Source of the DNA: Brachionus rotundiformis
Lineage: Eukaryota > Rotifera > Eurotatoria > Ploima > Brachionidae
DNA: 64,000 nucleotides
NCBI GenBank assembly: GCA_016802295.1
Contig: JAESIW010000207.1
Location: forward strand, 1,168,475-1,232,474
Reading direction: 5' to 3'
Positions within the stretch are counted from its first letter, which is position 1, and each line of letters opens with the position of its first letter. This document shows positions 33,386 through 43,572 of the stretch, one piece after another. The position numbers and the translations under genes are program-made. The notes under the pieces are model-generated. The model made no database searches. It had not been told where the DNA came from and saw nothing but the letters and a program-made list of their open reading frames with translations.

Positions 33386-33610
33386 TCAGAAGCTGTTTTT
33401 GTAGTACAAAAACGTCCGCTGGGTATCCTTGGTTCTGCATGCTACCATCGTTGCTCTTGCTGCTGCTCGCTTGGCCTGTTCTGCCGACATGATATCAGTA
33501 GTATTGATTATTTCCAAATCTCATTCTCTGGTTGCTTTGGCAAGATTCTGGCCACTCATTTTGTATCCATTAAGGTGCACGACTGTGCATTTTCTTTGGT
33601 CAAATTTTAT
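33386..33610 (-). pseudogene. Coding-like remnant
   Basis: This 225-bp patch is richer in GC than its surroundings. On the minus strand it reads VVHLNGYKMSGQNLAKATRE, stop, DLEIINTTDIMSAEQAKRAA, ARATMVACRTKDTQRTF. The wording looks like a real helical protein broken by one stop. A second minus-strand frame and the plus strand are also partly open. No family identified; likely a decayed gene fragment. Confidence 0.3.
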
Positions 33611-33894
33611 CTCCAAAAAAATTGATTCTTTTTCAAGAAAAAACATCTTTGATTATCTTCAAATAAAATAAATATTTTACCAACTTAGATTATTTTGCTC
33701 CTCTTCTTTCTTAAACCAATTAATTAAATTCTAAAAAGAAAATTAAAAAAATTTAAAAAGTTGATATAAAACAAATTTTATTTTACAATATATTTTTTAA
33801 AAAACTTAATTATTAAAAAATTATTATAAATTTAAATAAAAAAAAAAAAACAAAAAACAAACTAAACATGATATAATTAGTCGTGTAGAGAGGA

Positions 33895-34857
33895 TCACAA
33901 TAAGCAAGAATGTTTTTTATCATTTGTATTTTGTAGACTGAATATTTTTTTGGATAGCTCGTCCATTGGGAGCACATACCTTGATTTGAGATTGGAATCC
34001 GACTTGCTAATGCGGCTTGTCTGAAGTAGCGTAGGTTTTTTGTGCAAATTGTAGTGTAGATTGAGTAGGCTTTCGCGCACATGTAGCGGAATCCAATTCG
34101 GATCGAGCAGATCGCTCGATTTCGGATTTTCGGACAAAGCCGTCTTTCGGTAAAACCTTTTGCTCTTTTTGAACATCACCGGTTCATTGGAGTCATTTGA
34201 ATCCTTCATGTTTATCTCATCCCTTGACTGCATGGACAATGTTTTGTCCGAATTTTTTATTTCGCTAAGAGGTTTGCGTATTCTGGACTTGGCGTACAGA
34301 CTTCTACGGTCTGAGACGCGCTTGGGAGTATTTTTGGAAAATTGGTAGATAATTGTGCGAGATGAGCGGTCGAAGAATTTGGCTCGGACAATGTCGCTCT
34401 GGGTTGGTTGATAGGAGAGCGAGAATGCTTGTTCTGGAAGTTGTTGTTTAAGCTTGAATTTGTTGTAGTAGTCTCTTGAGTATGACCAATATGGTTTGCA
34501 GGTCGAGTCCGATTTGAGGCAATCGCCGAGTCGCGGCTCGGAGTTTGACCGAACGCGCGACTTTGCAGCTGTCTTGAAACTGCTGTTGGTCACGGCATGG
34601 TGGTTGCTGATGGTGTTTTCGATGCAGGGCTTTTTTACGGCTGAGAAGCGCGAGTAGGTCGGCTTCTTGCGGTAGATGATGGTGTCCTGTTCGTTCTTGA
34701 CTATTTTGACCTCTTCTATGTGCATGGGCTCACTGTACGGCGGCAGCATGGGCGGTATGGTGCGCAGCTTTTGGTACTTACTCAGACAAAGCATGATCGA
34801 GATCAGCCAGAGGCTCAGAACGACCAGGATGAGAAGCAGTTCGCCAAGAGGTATCAT
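33895..34857 (-). CDS. Uncharacterised single-pass membrane protein
   Basis: The first in-frame ATG (34857) gives MIPLGELLLILVVLSLWLIS, an N-terminal transmembrane or signal-anchor helix. A long basic, Ser/Lys/Arg-rich chain of about 300 residues follows (SRVRSNSEPRLGDCLKSDS, KSRIRKPLSEIKNSDK, DLLDPNWIPLHVRESLLNLH) and ends KKHSCLL. The intracellular side is probably basic and disordered, with several RxxS sites that look like basophilic kinase targets. An AG acceptor (CACTAG) lies just upstream, so a 5' UTR intron is likely. No family recognised. Codon use is coding-like throughout. Confidence 0.65.
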   Translation of the reverse strand: MIPLGELLLILVVLSLWLISIMLCLSKYQKLRTIPPMLPPYSEPMHIEEVKIVKNEQDTIIYRKKPTYSRFSAVKKPCIENTISNHHAVTNSSFKTAAKSRVRSNSEPRLGDCLKSDSTCKPYWSYSRDYYNKFKLKQQLPEQAFSLSYQPTQSDIVRAKFFDRSSRTIIYQFSKNTPKRVSDRRSLYAKSRIRKPLSEIKNSDKTLSMQSRDEINMKDSNDSNEPVMFKKSKRFYRKTALSENPKSSDLLDPNWIPLHVRESLLNLHYNLHKKPTLLQTSRISKSDSNLKSRYVLPMDELSKKIFSLQNTNDKKHSCLL

Positions 34858-34875
34858 ATTTTTTCGTGTGGTCAC

Positions 34876-37156
34876 ATCTAGTGCTTGGAATAAAAGAGAT
34901 TAGATACGGGGGTACGTGGCATTTGGCGCTCCAGGAGATAAGATAACCTAATCATCAATCTAGGTGATGATTATTCAAATTAGGATAAGATTAAATTTAG
35001 GATTTGATGCTAAGCTAATTTAGATAATCGTGTCTTGGCAAAATTTAACCTTAATAAATGGCACATTAAGCGTAGAACATCTGTGAGCAATTTTTTATAG
35101 AATTAAGCCAAATGTTTATTCCATTATAGATAGAGAAAATGCTCAATTTTACGCTACAAAAGCAAACATTTAGATAGATTAGCTTATGAGGAGATAATTT
35201 CGGAGAGATTTTTTGGATTTTTCTAACAAGAGGCCCGCCAAACGAGCAAAATAGAACAGATAATAAAAAATGGATACATTTTAATTCAACTGTTCACTAA
35301 ATAATTTAATCTTATGGTAAAATTTATTACTTTAATAAATTGGTCAACTTTTTTTTGAATAAAATATCTAAAAAAATGCTATCTTAGTTAAATATTTTCA
35401 ATTAAAATTACTATTATAAATGATAAATGGAAAAGTGGGATAAATTGGGACCCCGAACCGCGTTCAGCATCAATTTTTATCTAAATAAGAACTTAGGATC
35501 ATTTAATCTTATTTTGTAATTTAATCAGTTTAAATCAAAGCAGACTTTGGTAATTTAGAGCATGGGCGAAATGGCTTGATTGCTGGTCCCGATTGAATTA
35601 GACTAAATAAACAATAAAGCAATCGTTTAACTTTAAATTCTTATAAAAAAGATAATTCGGTTTACAGTCCAAAAATATCTATAAAAATATAAGAAAAAGC
35701 AAGAACTGATACCTGTTCATGATTTAAATACTTATTGTTAGTTTATAACAAAACATTAATTATTTATCTTATTTGAGTAAGAAATTATTTGTTTAAATTT
35801 TTCATTTTGTTTTAAATCTTGTATTAATAAATGATAAATACAGTCTAGTTGATGAAAAATTGAGCTTAGCTTTAAATTAAGAACGAGGAAAATAATTAGT
35901 TAATTTATGCCCAACTGCAGCTATCAGTGTTATTAGTTTAAAGAATAGAAAAAAATTATCTAAAAGTAAAAATTTTATTTTTTAAATGTAATTTGGGCTT
36001 TATGATCTGTTCAAATTGATTACGATCATGTAATTTGTTTTCGAGTCAAATTTATCAGCAGCAGATATTAATTCGGCTGATTGAAAAATGAAAAATTATT
36101 CAATTAAATTTAGATATATCTAATTAGACAAGGGTAAATTTTAGCTTGTTATTTAATTATTATGTCTACTTAAAATAAAAAAATACACATTTTTTTTTCA
36201 TATTAAAAATTCAAATTTTGGAAAAAAGTTTATTTAAGAAAAAAATAAAATGTTATTAAATTAATTATAGATAACCTAACATTATCTATAATTACTAATT
36301 TTCTTAATTCACTTGCTTAATAACAATGTTTTTTCATTATCTATAAATACCATCAAATTATTATCCGTAATTTCTAGTTTAAATAATTGACTAGTAATAC
36401 AGTAGATATTCAAAATACTTTTATCTTAATTAATAAATTGTTTATTTGAAGAATTTAAAAATTTTTCTCATCAAACTAAAGCAAAAACTATTCCAGAAAA
36501 AAATTCTATAAAGAAATTGTCTTAAATTATACTGATTAAGTTTTTAATAAGCGTTTAATCTAATCTCAAACTCTGCTCTTGACAAATGAATAATTTTATC
36601 ATTTTGGGATTTTGTCAAAAAAATGCTAAATAATAAAAAATTGTCTTTATAATCTTGCCTTAGAAAGGTGAATTTAAACACCACCCTTGATAGCTTTATA
36701 GTAATCAATCATTTTTATAATTTTTAAAATAGAATGTAAATAATAATAATCTTAGATAAATATGGTTTAGCAGGGCATGGTAGCAAGATGTAGTGATTTG
36801 TGCGTGAAAATGTATATTTATTTTTTTCATATATTTCACAAACTGTCTACAAAATTATAAAAAATTTGATTCTACATGATACATGCTTAATTAGAATAAG
36901 TCGAATGCGGGTTAGCTCAAATTGATTTTTTAAACATTTTAGCTTCCTTGGCAACAGTTTCCGCTGCATGATTTCTTTCCAACTATTCTATCATGTAAAC
37001 TCTATCTAATTTTGTTCTATTTTGATTATTTTATTAGCATTTTAAATCTCTAAATTGGCATATAAACAAACAAATTACTCAACTTAATTGGCAAGATTTA
37101 AAATTGGCAATCTAGTTGCTCATTTGGAAGGAAATTTAATTATTTTAGTTATGAGG
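34876..37156. other. Long AT-rich intergenic stretch
   Basis: About 2.3 kb with no convincing coding frame, RNA gene or copy of the window's repeat families. Confidence 0.5.
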
Positions 37157-37228
37157 TCCCATATGGTCTAGTGGTTAGGATTCCTGCCTTTCACGCAGGC
37201 GGCCCGGGTTCAATTCCCGGTGTGGGAA
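37157..37228 (+). tRNA. tRNA-Glu (anticodon TTC)
   Basis: A 72-nt cloverleaf with the same sequence as the other copies, followed by AAAACTTTTT as terminator. Its flanks do not match the linked tRNA/repeat segments at 9.5 and 16.4 kb. Confidence 0.95.
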
Positions 37229-37693
37229 AACTTTTTCCACCATCTTTCAATTCTACTGCCAGCATAAAAAAAATATATCTATATTCACTTAAATAATTAT
37301 TTACCCGAGGGCTAAATTCGTTTTATTAAAATTATTTTTAAACAATTTACGTTCCAGAAATGAATTAATGGTCTGAAAAAGCCTATTTGATAAAAAAAAA
37401 AAGAATAAAAAAAATGCAATTATTGATCACGTCATTTATGGATTTATGTGCCACTATTTTATTAGACAGTCTCTTTAGTTTATTTGATATTGATAATCAA
37501 CTTATAGATTTAATTTTTTTCCGCATTCTAAACCTCATGTTCGAGCTTTTATCTTCCTGTTTTAATTTGCAGTTCGAAGAACGTGCAAATTTTGATTTGG
37601 CACTTAGATTGGATTAGGCACTGTTTTAAATCATAATTAAACCATTTAGAACATAAACATGTCCAATTAAGCTAAAATATTTGCCTTAATTAA

Positions 37694-37969
37694 CTAGTAG
37701 ATTAGAAATTTTATTAAACCTTTTTGACAAAACCTCTTACTTGGCAACAAAAGTGGAAAACGTGTACTTTTTTTGTCAAGGCATTTATTTCCTTTGTCAA
37801 TTAAGCTCAAAATTCTAACCAGCAATTGGTTGTTGGTTCGCACAGAGCCTTGGTGCTCGTAGTCCTCACTGGACTCGGTGTCTATTGGCGCCTCGCCCAG
37901 CCTCATCAACAACTTGGTGGACATTTTCGAGTAGCTACCATTGCCAAAAAGCTTCATCAAATGGGACAT
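37694..37969 (-). CDS. Small hypothetical protein
   Basis: ATG at 37969: MSHLMKLFGNGSYSKMSTKL, LMRLGEAPIDTESSEDYEHQ, then a basic tail. 91 residues if unspliced. The first 60 codons have coding-like composition; the end (GLIKFLIY) is AT-rich and may be intron read-through. An AG acceptor lies just before the ATG. No family recognised. Confidence 0.4.
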   Translation of the reverse strand: MSHLMKLFGNGSYSKMSTKLLMRLGEAPIDTESSEDYEHQGSVRTNNQLLVRILSLIDKGNKCLDKKSTRFPLLLPSKRFCQKGLIKFLIY

Positions 37970-38723
37970 CTTTACATCTAAATAATCAATTTAAATCAGC
38001 AACTATCTATTTGGGGAATATTTAACTTTAAAAATAAAAATTTATTAATTTAGCTATTAAATTACTCTTTATGTAGCAAATTATTTGATTAATTCGAGTA
38101 TTTAATTACACTTATATGTATATTTTTTATCTATGATTTTTAATTTTTATTTATTAAATTTTAAGGGTACTCGAGCTTAATTTTGAATTTTGAATTTAGT
38201 TAAAAAATGCTTAGCTGTAAAAATTATCCACACTTGTTCTTGGAAAAATTGCTTCCTGTAAATTATTATCTCAAGCTTCCTGTTAATCGCCTAAAATGAA
38301 TTTTGATAATTAAACATGTTTGGATTGAGATTATTATGTTTCAGTTTAAATTAAATCGATTCTAATACATAAAAATATTTTTTTTTTCTATTTTAATATC
38401 GAGTTTTAACTAAACCCTAAAGTAATTTCCTTTTGATTAGTGATGACGCCCAAATCAATCTAGTCTAATATTAATATTTAAAAAGAAAATAAAAAGCTGT
38501 AATGTTATTTTAAGTAGTAATTTTTGTTTCATCACTTGATAGGGTAATGCAATTAATCATACTCTGTAAACATTTGCCAAATTTTATTGATTTTAGACTT
38601 ATTAGTTTAAAAAAAGTGATAGATTAATAACAATTTTGGATAAATTTTAAGTCCTTAATCAGCTCAAATGGTTTATCCAAATATAAAAGATAGTAACCAA
38701 CACTCGATTGTTGTGTTGCCAAG

Positions 38724-38754
38724 TCCCATATGGTCTGGTGGCTAGCATTCCTTG
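38724..38754 (+). pseudogene. tRNA-Glu 5'-half fragment
   Basis: TCCCATATGGTCTGGTGGCT matches the tRNA-Glu 5' half (acceptor strand, D arm) with a few changes. The match stops in the anticodon stem (AGCATTCCTTG). No 3' half follows. Confidence 0.75.
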
Positions 38755-38832
38755 TTTTTAAATTGGAAAATTTTGTTTTACCGTGTGGTATGGCACCTTG
38801 ATGCTCAACTAAGTATTTAATTATGTAGAAAG

Positions 38833-39102
38833 CTACTTGAAAATTATTTTGATTAATGTTCTTTCAGACGGATAATTTCTTCTATTTCCGAAATTATGAT
38901 AACAGGAATCAATGGTTGGCTCCATCTCAATCAGATCAGACAGTCGTAATGCTCTCCATCTGGTGAATTTTCCAAGTGCTAATACAATTTGAGCTAGTTC
39001 CAGATGATCTTGTTGTAGAATCAATTTATTACTCACAAATTTAAGCTTTCGATTTTCAAATATAAATTGGTTTATGGCTAAAGACCACACAATGGTACTC
39101 AT
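38833..39102 (-). CDS. Small hypothetical protein
   Basis: An 89-codon frame starting MSTIVWSLAINQFIFENRKL and continuing LQQDHLELAQIVLALGKFTR, RWRALRLSDLIEMEPTIDSC. Composition is coding-like and helical. No homologue recognised and no flanking exon identified. Could be a single-exon gene or a fragment. Confidence 0.4.
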   Translation of the reverse strand: MSTIVWSLAINQFIFENRKLKFVSNKLILQQDHLELAQIVLALGKFTRWRALRLSDLIEMEPTIDSCYHNFGNRRNYPSERTLIKIIFK

Positions 39103-40305
39103 TTTGAAGATTAAACATTTGCGTTTTTTATCAATTATAATTAAAATTATTTTTAGAAAGGAAAAATTTTTAATCCTAGTAGAAAAAATCTATTAATTTT
39201 TAATACTGTATGTAAAAATATTTTAAGATAATTGGTAACAAATAATTTGTTCAGGAGTACAGATTTTCTAGTACTAATTTTAGTTTTTAATGAAGCTGGT
39301 GCGCAGATCATTGCATATCCAATAATCAGGATATCTCATTAAATATGTGCCAAGCCTAGATAAATTAATTAAATATTTAAATTTTACAATTTAAATTAAA
39401 AGTCCCAAAAGGTACAAATATTATTTTTTTAAATTTTAATTTAAACATTTTTAAAATAAATAAAATAAACCTTTTTTTAATTTGATTAATTCAGACAAAA
39501 TTAGTCTGGTACTACATCTCTAATAGTATTAAACAGGTCCTCGAGGCCTTAAAAGACTAGGAAAAATTCGGTCAAGTGCTTGGAAAATATGTTTTCTTAT
39601 CTCATTTCCAAAAATCTCTATTAAGATATTTTTATCATACTAAATAAAGCCTTTGATTAGAGATCACACACAACAGTATCATGCCAACTTGAACAGTGCT
39701 TAGGAATACCTGGATGAGTGTCTCTACGAATGTAGCTACACAAATTTTTAAAGGAAATATACTTATTAAGTGAGATAACAAATCCAAAATAGATAATCAT
39801 CTAATAAAACGCAATAAATTAGATTAGATGTCATTTAGAGAAAAATAAATTTTTCATTTTCTAGTATTCCATTTATCTAGATGCTAATCATGTTCTTACT
39901 TACTTCTCAATAGTCCTAATGCGAGAGTTTAGATTATTTTTTACTTAAATTAATAAAAAAAATTAATAAATTCGAAGCTGATTAGATTAGAATAATATCA
40001 ATGCATAAAGCGGTTTAATAAAGAGGAAAAATCGATATCAAAAAATGATACGTGTATGTGATCATGTATTAGAGATAATCCATCAAAAAAAATTAAACAA
40101 TTGCCTACAATCTATGTCCCAAAACGAATTTCCTCATAAATTTTTGCCTAAGATCCTGAATTAGAGTCACGATTAATTTTAGAATAATTAAATTTTGAAA
40201 ATAATTATTGACCAAATTGATCATATGTACCATGTTACCATTAAAATTAGATAAAAAAGAGTTCAAAATATAGAGATTTTTAAAGCTAGTTTATTAAAAA
40301 ATTAA
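39103..40305. other. AT-rich intergenic stretch
   Basis: A slightly GC-richer patch at 39530-39740 (GGTCCTCGAGGCCTTAAAAG...) may be an old transposon remnant, but it does not decode to anything I know. Confidence 0.4.
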
Positions 40306-40662
40306 TTAGACATAGTAGTAATATTTTCTAGGTGGATTGCAGGCATTCAGAATGTGCTGTAGATAGCTGGTTGTTACCCTGTGAGGCTCGATGTTCCATG
40401 GATTCTTGCTTGGGGCAAAGTTAACGTGACACAAGAACTGCATGTACAGAGCGTCGCCGTTTCTCCACTCCGGATCGGAGCCAAATCGCGACTCCAGCTG
40501 GTTAAAAGCATCCTGGACCTTGTCATAAGGAACATCCTTGTGGTATATGCTCAATGTTATAACCCCGCTTCGGTCGACCCAGCTTGCCGAATCAAAGTAC
40601 GAATCGAAGTTGTCTTGGCATCTGGCAAAAAATAGAAAAGTCAATGCTATTAAAAGTCTCAT
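40306..40662 (-). CDS. Secreted DUF2599-like protein
   Basis: An intronless 118-residue protein. Residues 1-15 form a signal peptide (MRLLIALTFLFFARC). The rest fits the DUF2599 pattern known to me mainly from secreted proteins of actinobacteria: ASWVDRSGVITLSIYHKD, a Trp-containing middle (FGSDPEWRNGD), then MQFLCHVNFAPSKNPWNIEP, HRVTTSYLQHILNACNPP. The conserved Cys pair (CHV and CNP) and the WN(I/L)EP-H/R block are in place. It ends KYYYYV. Function of the family is unknown. Bacterial-type distribution plus the absence of introns suggests horizontal acquisition, although the AT-rich codon use fits the host genome. Confidence 0.72.
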   Translation of the reverse strand: MRLLIALTFLFFARCQDNFDSYFDSASWVDRSGVITLSIYHKDVPYDKVQDAFNQLESRFGSDPEWRNGDALYMQFLCHVNFAPSKNPWNIEPHRVTTSYLQHILNACNPPRKYYYYV

Positions 40663-41359
40663 TTTTTAAAATAACTTTCGATTTTAATTTTAAAATGAAG
40701 AAAAAATTTTAAATAATTTTACTTTTGATAAGCCTTAGATAACAGCTAATCAATAAATATGGAAAACAATTAAATATTGTGTTAATATTTGATAATATTA
40801 ATAAGCAGTTACAAATGGATTATTTTTCTAAATTAACTTAGTACAGATTTGGCCTTTTTTAATTTAATAAAGTTTAATTTTTTATTTTATTTTAATTAAT
40901 TAGTTGGTAGATGATTTTTTTTTCAAGATAAAACTTAATTTTTAACACCATATGACTGTTTCACTTGAAATTTAAATAAAAAATGATTATATACGGAGTA
41001 TTGCAGTCTATTGATTCATTTACTTAACCTTAGTTAAAAGAGTAATTTAATAAAAATTTATATCTTATCATTAAAAATTAATTGATTCATTTTTTTATTA
41101 ATTTGTACAATTTATGATCAATTTAGAAAATAAAAACATAAAAATTTTCTAATTTATATTTATAATAACCCAAAATAATTACCTTAAAAATCATTTTATT
41201 GATGAAATTTTTGTTATTTTGATAATTTTTTTAAAATTATGATTAATTAATTATTCAATAGCTAAATTTTAAATATTCCATTGAATTGTTCTAAAATATT
41301 TTAAATAAAAAAATTTAAAATAATCATATTTATCATATTACAATATTTTAAGATAAAAT
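40663..41359. other. AT-rich intergenic stretch
   Basis: No feature supported. No missing N-terminal exon for the adjacent zinc-transporter remnant could be found here. Confidence 0.45.
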
Positions 41360-41900
41360 TATCTATCTTAAATGTGCAAGCGGTGAGATTTTCCATAAGA
41401 GAATCGTCCAAAAGGAACACATTCGGATGGTCCAGGACGGAAGTTTTAGGATCATTGATCAATGCTGTTTTTCTACTAGCCCTGTGTTTTACTATCTTGC
41501 TAGAGTCGGTAGCAAGGTGCAATTTTTGGAGCTGTTTATAGTCCTGGTTTTGTTTGCCATGGAAAAATGCCAGACATCAGCTGAAAATAAAAAAGATATG
41601 AATATGAACCTGTACGGCGTGTTTTTGAATGCTTTGGGAGACTCATTTGGCTCAGTGGCCATCATAGTCAGTAGTTTGATAATGAAATTTGCGCCTCCAA
41701 AAGACGTGGTGGAGAGCGGATGGAAACTCTTCATTGACCCAATTTTGAGCTTGGTCATCGCTGCCATTATAGTTACCAGCATTATACCTTTGATCAAAAA
41801 TCAAGTATCATTCTTCTACAAGGTGTCCCCTTTACTTGTGAAATAGATAAGATAAGACAAAAAATTTCATCCATTCAAGGCGTTCTCGATGATTAGTAAA
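41360..41900 (+). pseudogene. Zinc transporter ZnT1-like (SLC30A1/10) pseudogene
   Basis: Cation-diffusion-facilitator transporter remnant in three frames. 41370-41505 reads VRFSIRESSKRNTFGWSRTE, VLGSLINAVFLLALCFTILL, like the loop after TM2 and TM3 of ZnT1. After a frameshift, 41520-41845 gives NMNLYGVFLNALGDSFGSVA (TM5 with the metal-site pattern HxxxD replaced by NxxxD), then LFIDPILSLVIAAIIVTSII. A third frame at about 41851 continues DKIRQKISSIQGVLDD, the start of the cytoplasmic domain. The N-terminus, most of TM1-2, the His loop and the rest of the C-terminal domain are missing. The 24-33 bp separations do not work as introns in phase. Confidence 0.72.
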
Positions 41901-42342
41901 AAAAATTAAAAAAAAAAAAATAAGATGAATAAATATCAAGATCTTTAGTTAAAGAATGTGGAAAGAAAGAAAATTTGTAATTCCAGTAGTGGTATGATCT
42001 CTAGGTCTAATAGCAATACCATTTAAGAAAAACCATTTAAGTCAGCATTCATTTTTGTTCATAAAATTAATCACAATTATAGATAAGTTCCATTTTTTCC
42101 AATTTAGTTAAAAAAAAAAGTTTATTACTAAAAATAAACTAAGATAAAATTTATTGATATAGAAGATCGAGTACCAAAAGTAATCAATTCTTTTGGAATA
42201 TAACATAAATTTAAACTTTTTTAAAATCTTTTTTCCCTTAAGAAGAAAAAAAACTACTTTGGTACAATTTATTAGGACCATTTTTTTCTATTCTATAAAC
42301 TAAATTAAAAAAAGATATTTTTTTTAATAAATAAAATTTTAT

Positions 42343-43419
42343 TTACAAAGTTTTTAAAAATTGTTTGTACTCATCATAACTAGTCTTGGCAGTGCGAGCA
42401 CAAAATACTTTATCCTCGGGCTCACAGAGCGCCTTTAAACTAACAAAATTAGCTTTTGTGGGATCAAACTGGTCTTTTTGGAGAGATTTCAAAAAAGCGA
42501 ATCTGGCTTTGAGTGTTTGCAGTGGACAAACCAACACAGCAGGATACACCTCAATGTCCTGATGGGTCAGCTTGGCAACTTGTGTGAGAAAAATAAAATT
42601 GTTTTCTATTTGTTCAAATTTTTTGCCAAACAACTTTGGATACCTGAGCAAAAGTGATTTGACAGTGTCTGGCGAATAGTCCAAAAAATCGCTCAGCCCG
42701 AACTTTACCTTGTAGGCAATGCTAGTTGGCAAAGTGACTAGTTTTGGTCTCTCGGTGACCACTTGTCTCAACTCGGCCCCGCTAAGACCGAACTCTTTCT
42801 GAAACCATCCCAGCCTGGTGTCCACTTCGCTCACACTCAAACTCAACCATTTGGGCGCTTGGCACACTATTTTCACAATATCTGACCTATCAAACTTTTT
42901 GCTCTTCAAATACTCGATCCTGTTTTCCAAGTCGTGCAATGACTGCTGGAACAGTGCTGGATTTTTGGTTATCACAAACGCGTGACTCTCGGCAGGCACG
43001 CCTATGTCATGCAAAAATACCAAAACCGGCTTCACATGCTTGTCCAAATCGAGACTAAGTACCATATTGGTCACTGAGCTATCCTGGTCCCATTTTCTTA
43101 TAAAAACGCCCATTTCAACCAAAGTTCTCAGCACTGGATTTTTGTTCACATAGTAGGCCAAGTTGTACACCACTGGGCGACCCACTGGTTCCAATCTTTT
43201 AATCTCTCTTTCCATCTTTTGCTCCTCGGTCAAGTCTTCGTCTTCTTCCAGGCTCGGCTCTTTCCAAGTCGGCTCCGGAGCCGATATTTCTCGTTGACTC
43301 ACAGACACTTGATTGTTTGTATCAAGCTTTTTGACCATTTTGCTCGCTTGGCGAGGTGTTCGAGCGGCTATTTTACCAAAATAGTCAGTCGACATGTGTC
43401 TCAGGACCAGTCTAAACAT
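42343..43419 (-). CDS. MTERF3: Mitochondrial transcription termination factor 3-like
   Basis: Mitochondrial nucleic-acid-binding protein of the mTERF family. MTERF3 acts in mitochondrial transcription and ribosome assembly. Intronless, about 358 aa from ATG 43419 (MFRLVLRHMSTDYFGKIAAR), whose basic, acid-poor start suits a mitochondrial targeting peptide. Repeated leucine-rich three-helix mTERF units follow: LVEMGVFIRKWDQDSS, KPVLVFLHDIGVPAESHAFV, ITKNPALF, VCQAPKWLSLSVSEVDTRLG, VTERPKLVTLP, LLRYPKLFG. The P-x-L/I-hydrophobic spacing is typical. It ends YDEYKQFLKTL. It lies 153 bp downstream of RPL6 on the same strand. Confidence 0.88.
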   Translation of the reverse strand: MFRLVLRHMSTDYFGKIAARTPRQASKMVKKLDTNNQVSVSQREISAPEPTWKEPSLEEDEDLTEEQKMEREIKRLEPVGRPVVYNLAYYVNKNPVLRTLVEMGVFIRKWDQDSSVTNMVLSLDLDKHVKPVLVFLHDIGVPAESHAFVITKNPALFQQSLHDLENRIEYLKSKKFDRSDIVKIVCQAPKWLSLSVSEVDTRLGWFQKEFGLSGAELRQVVTERPKLVTLPTSIAYKVKFGLSDFLDYSPDTVKSLLLRYPKLFGKKFEQIENNFIFLTQVAKLTHQDIEVYPAVLVCPLQTLKARFAFLKSLQKDQFDPTKANFVSLKALCEPEDKVFCARTAKTSYDEYKQFLKTL

Positions 43420-43572
43420 CTTGTCCAGAAAAAAATGCCCATTAAAGCAACAACTACAAGAACAAAAGACAGATTGGTTATCAGACCAAAGTAAGGAGAC
43501 CAGAAAACAAAAAAAAGGGGACAATTTTTTAAATTTTTTTATTGGAAAAATTTAATTTTCTTCAAAAAAAAT

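Noticed and set aside
33454..33560. A PARP-type WGR-like reading (VGRTGQ) in the minus-strand remnant
   Set aside because: Only six residues agree and the frame is interrupted on both sides.
34000..34010. C-terminal KKHSCLL of the 33895-34857 protein as a prenylation signal
   Set aside because: The Cys is third from the end, not fourth, so it does not fit CaaX.
41500..41860. Reading the zinc-transporter breaks as 24-33 bp mini-introns (GT...TAG)
   Set aside because: Removing them does not restore the reading frame, and they are shorter than the other introns seen here. Frameshift mutations explain the data better.
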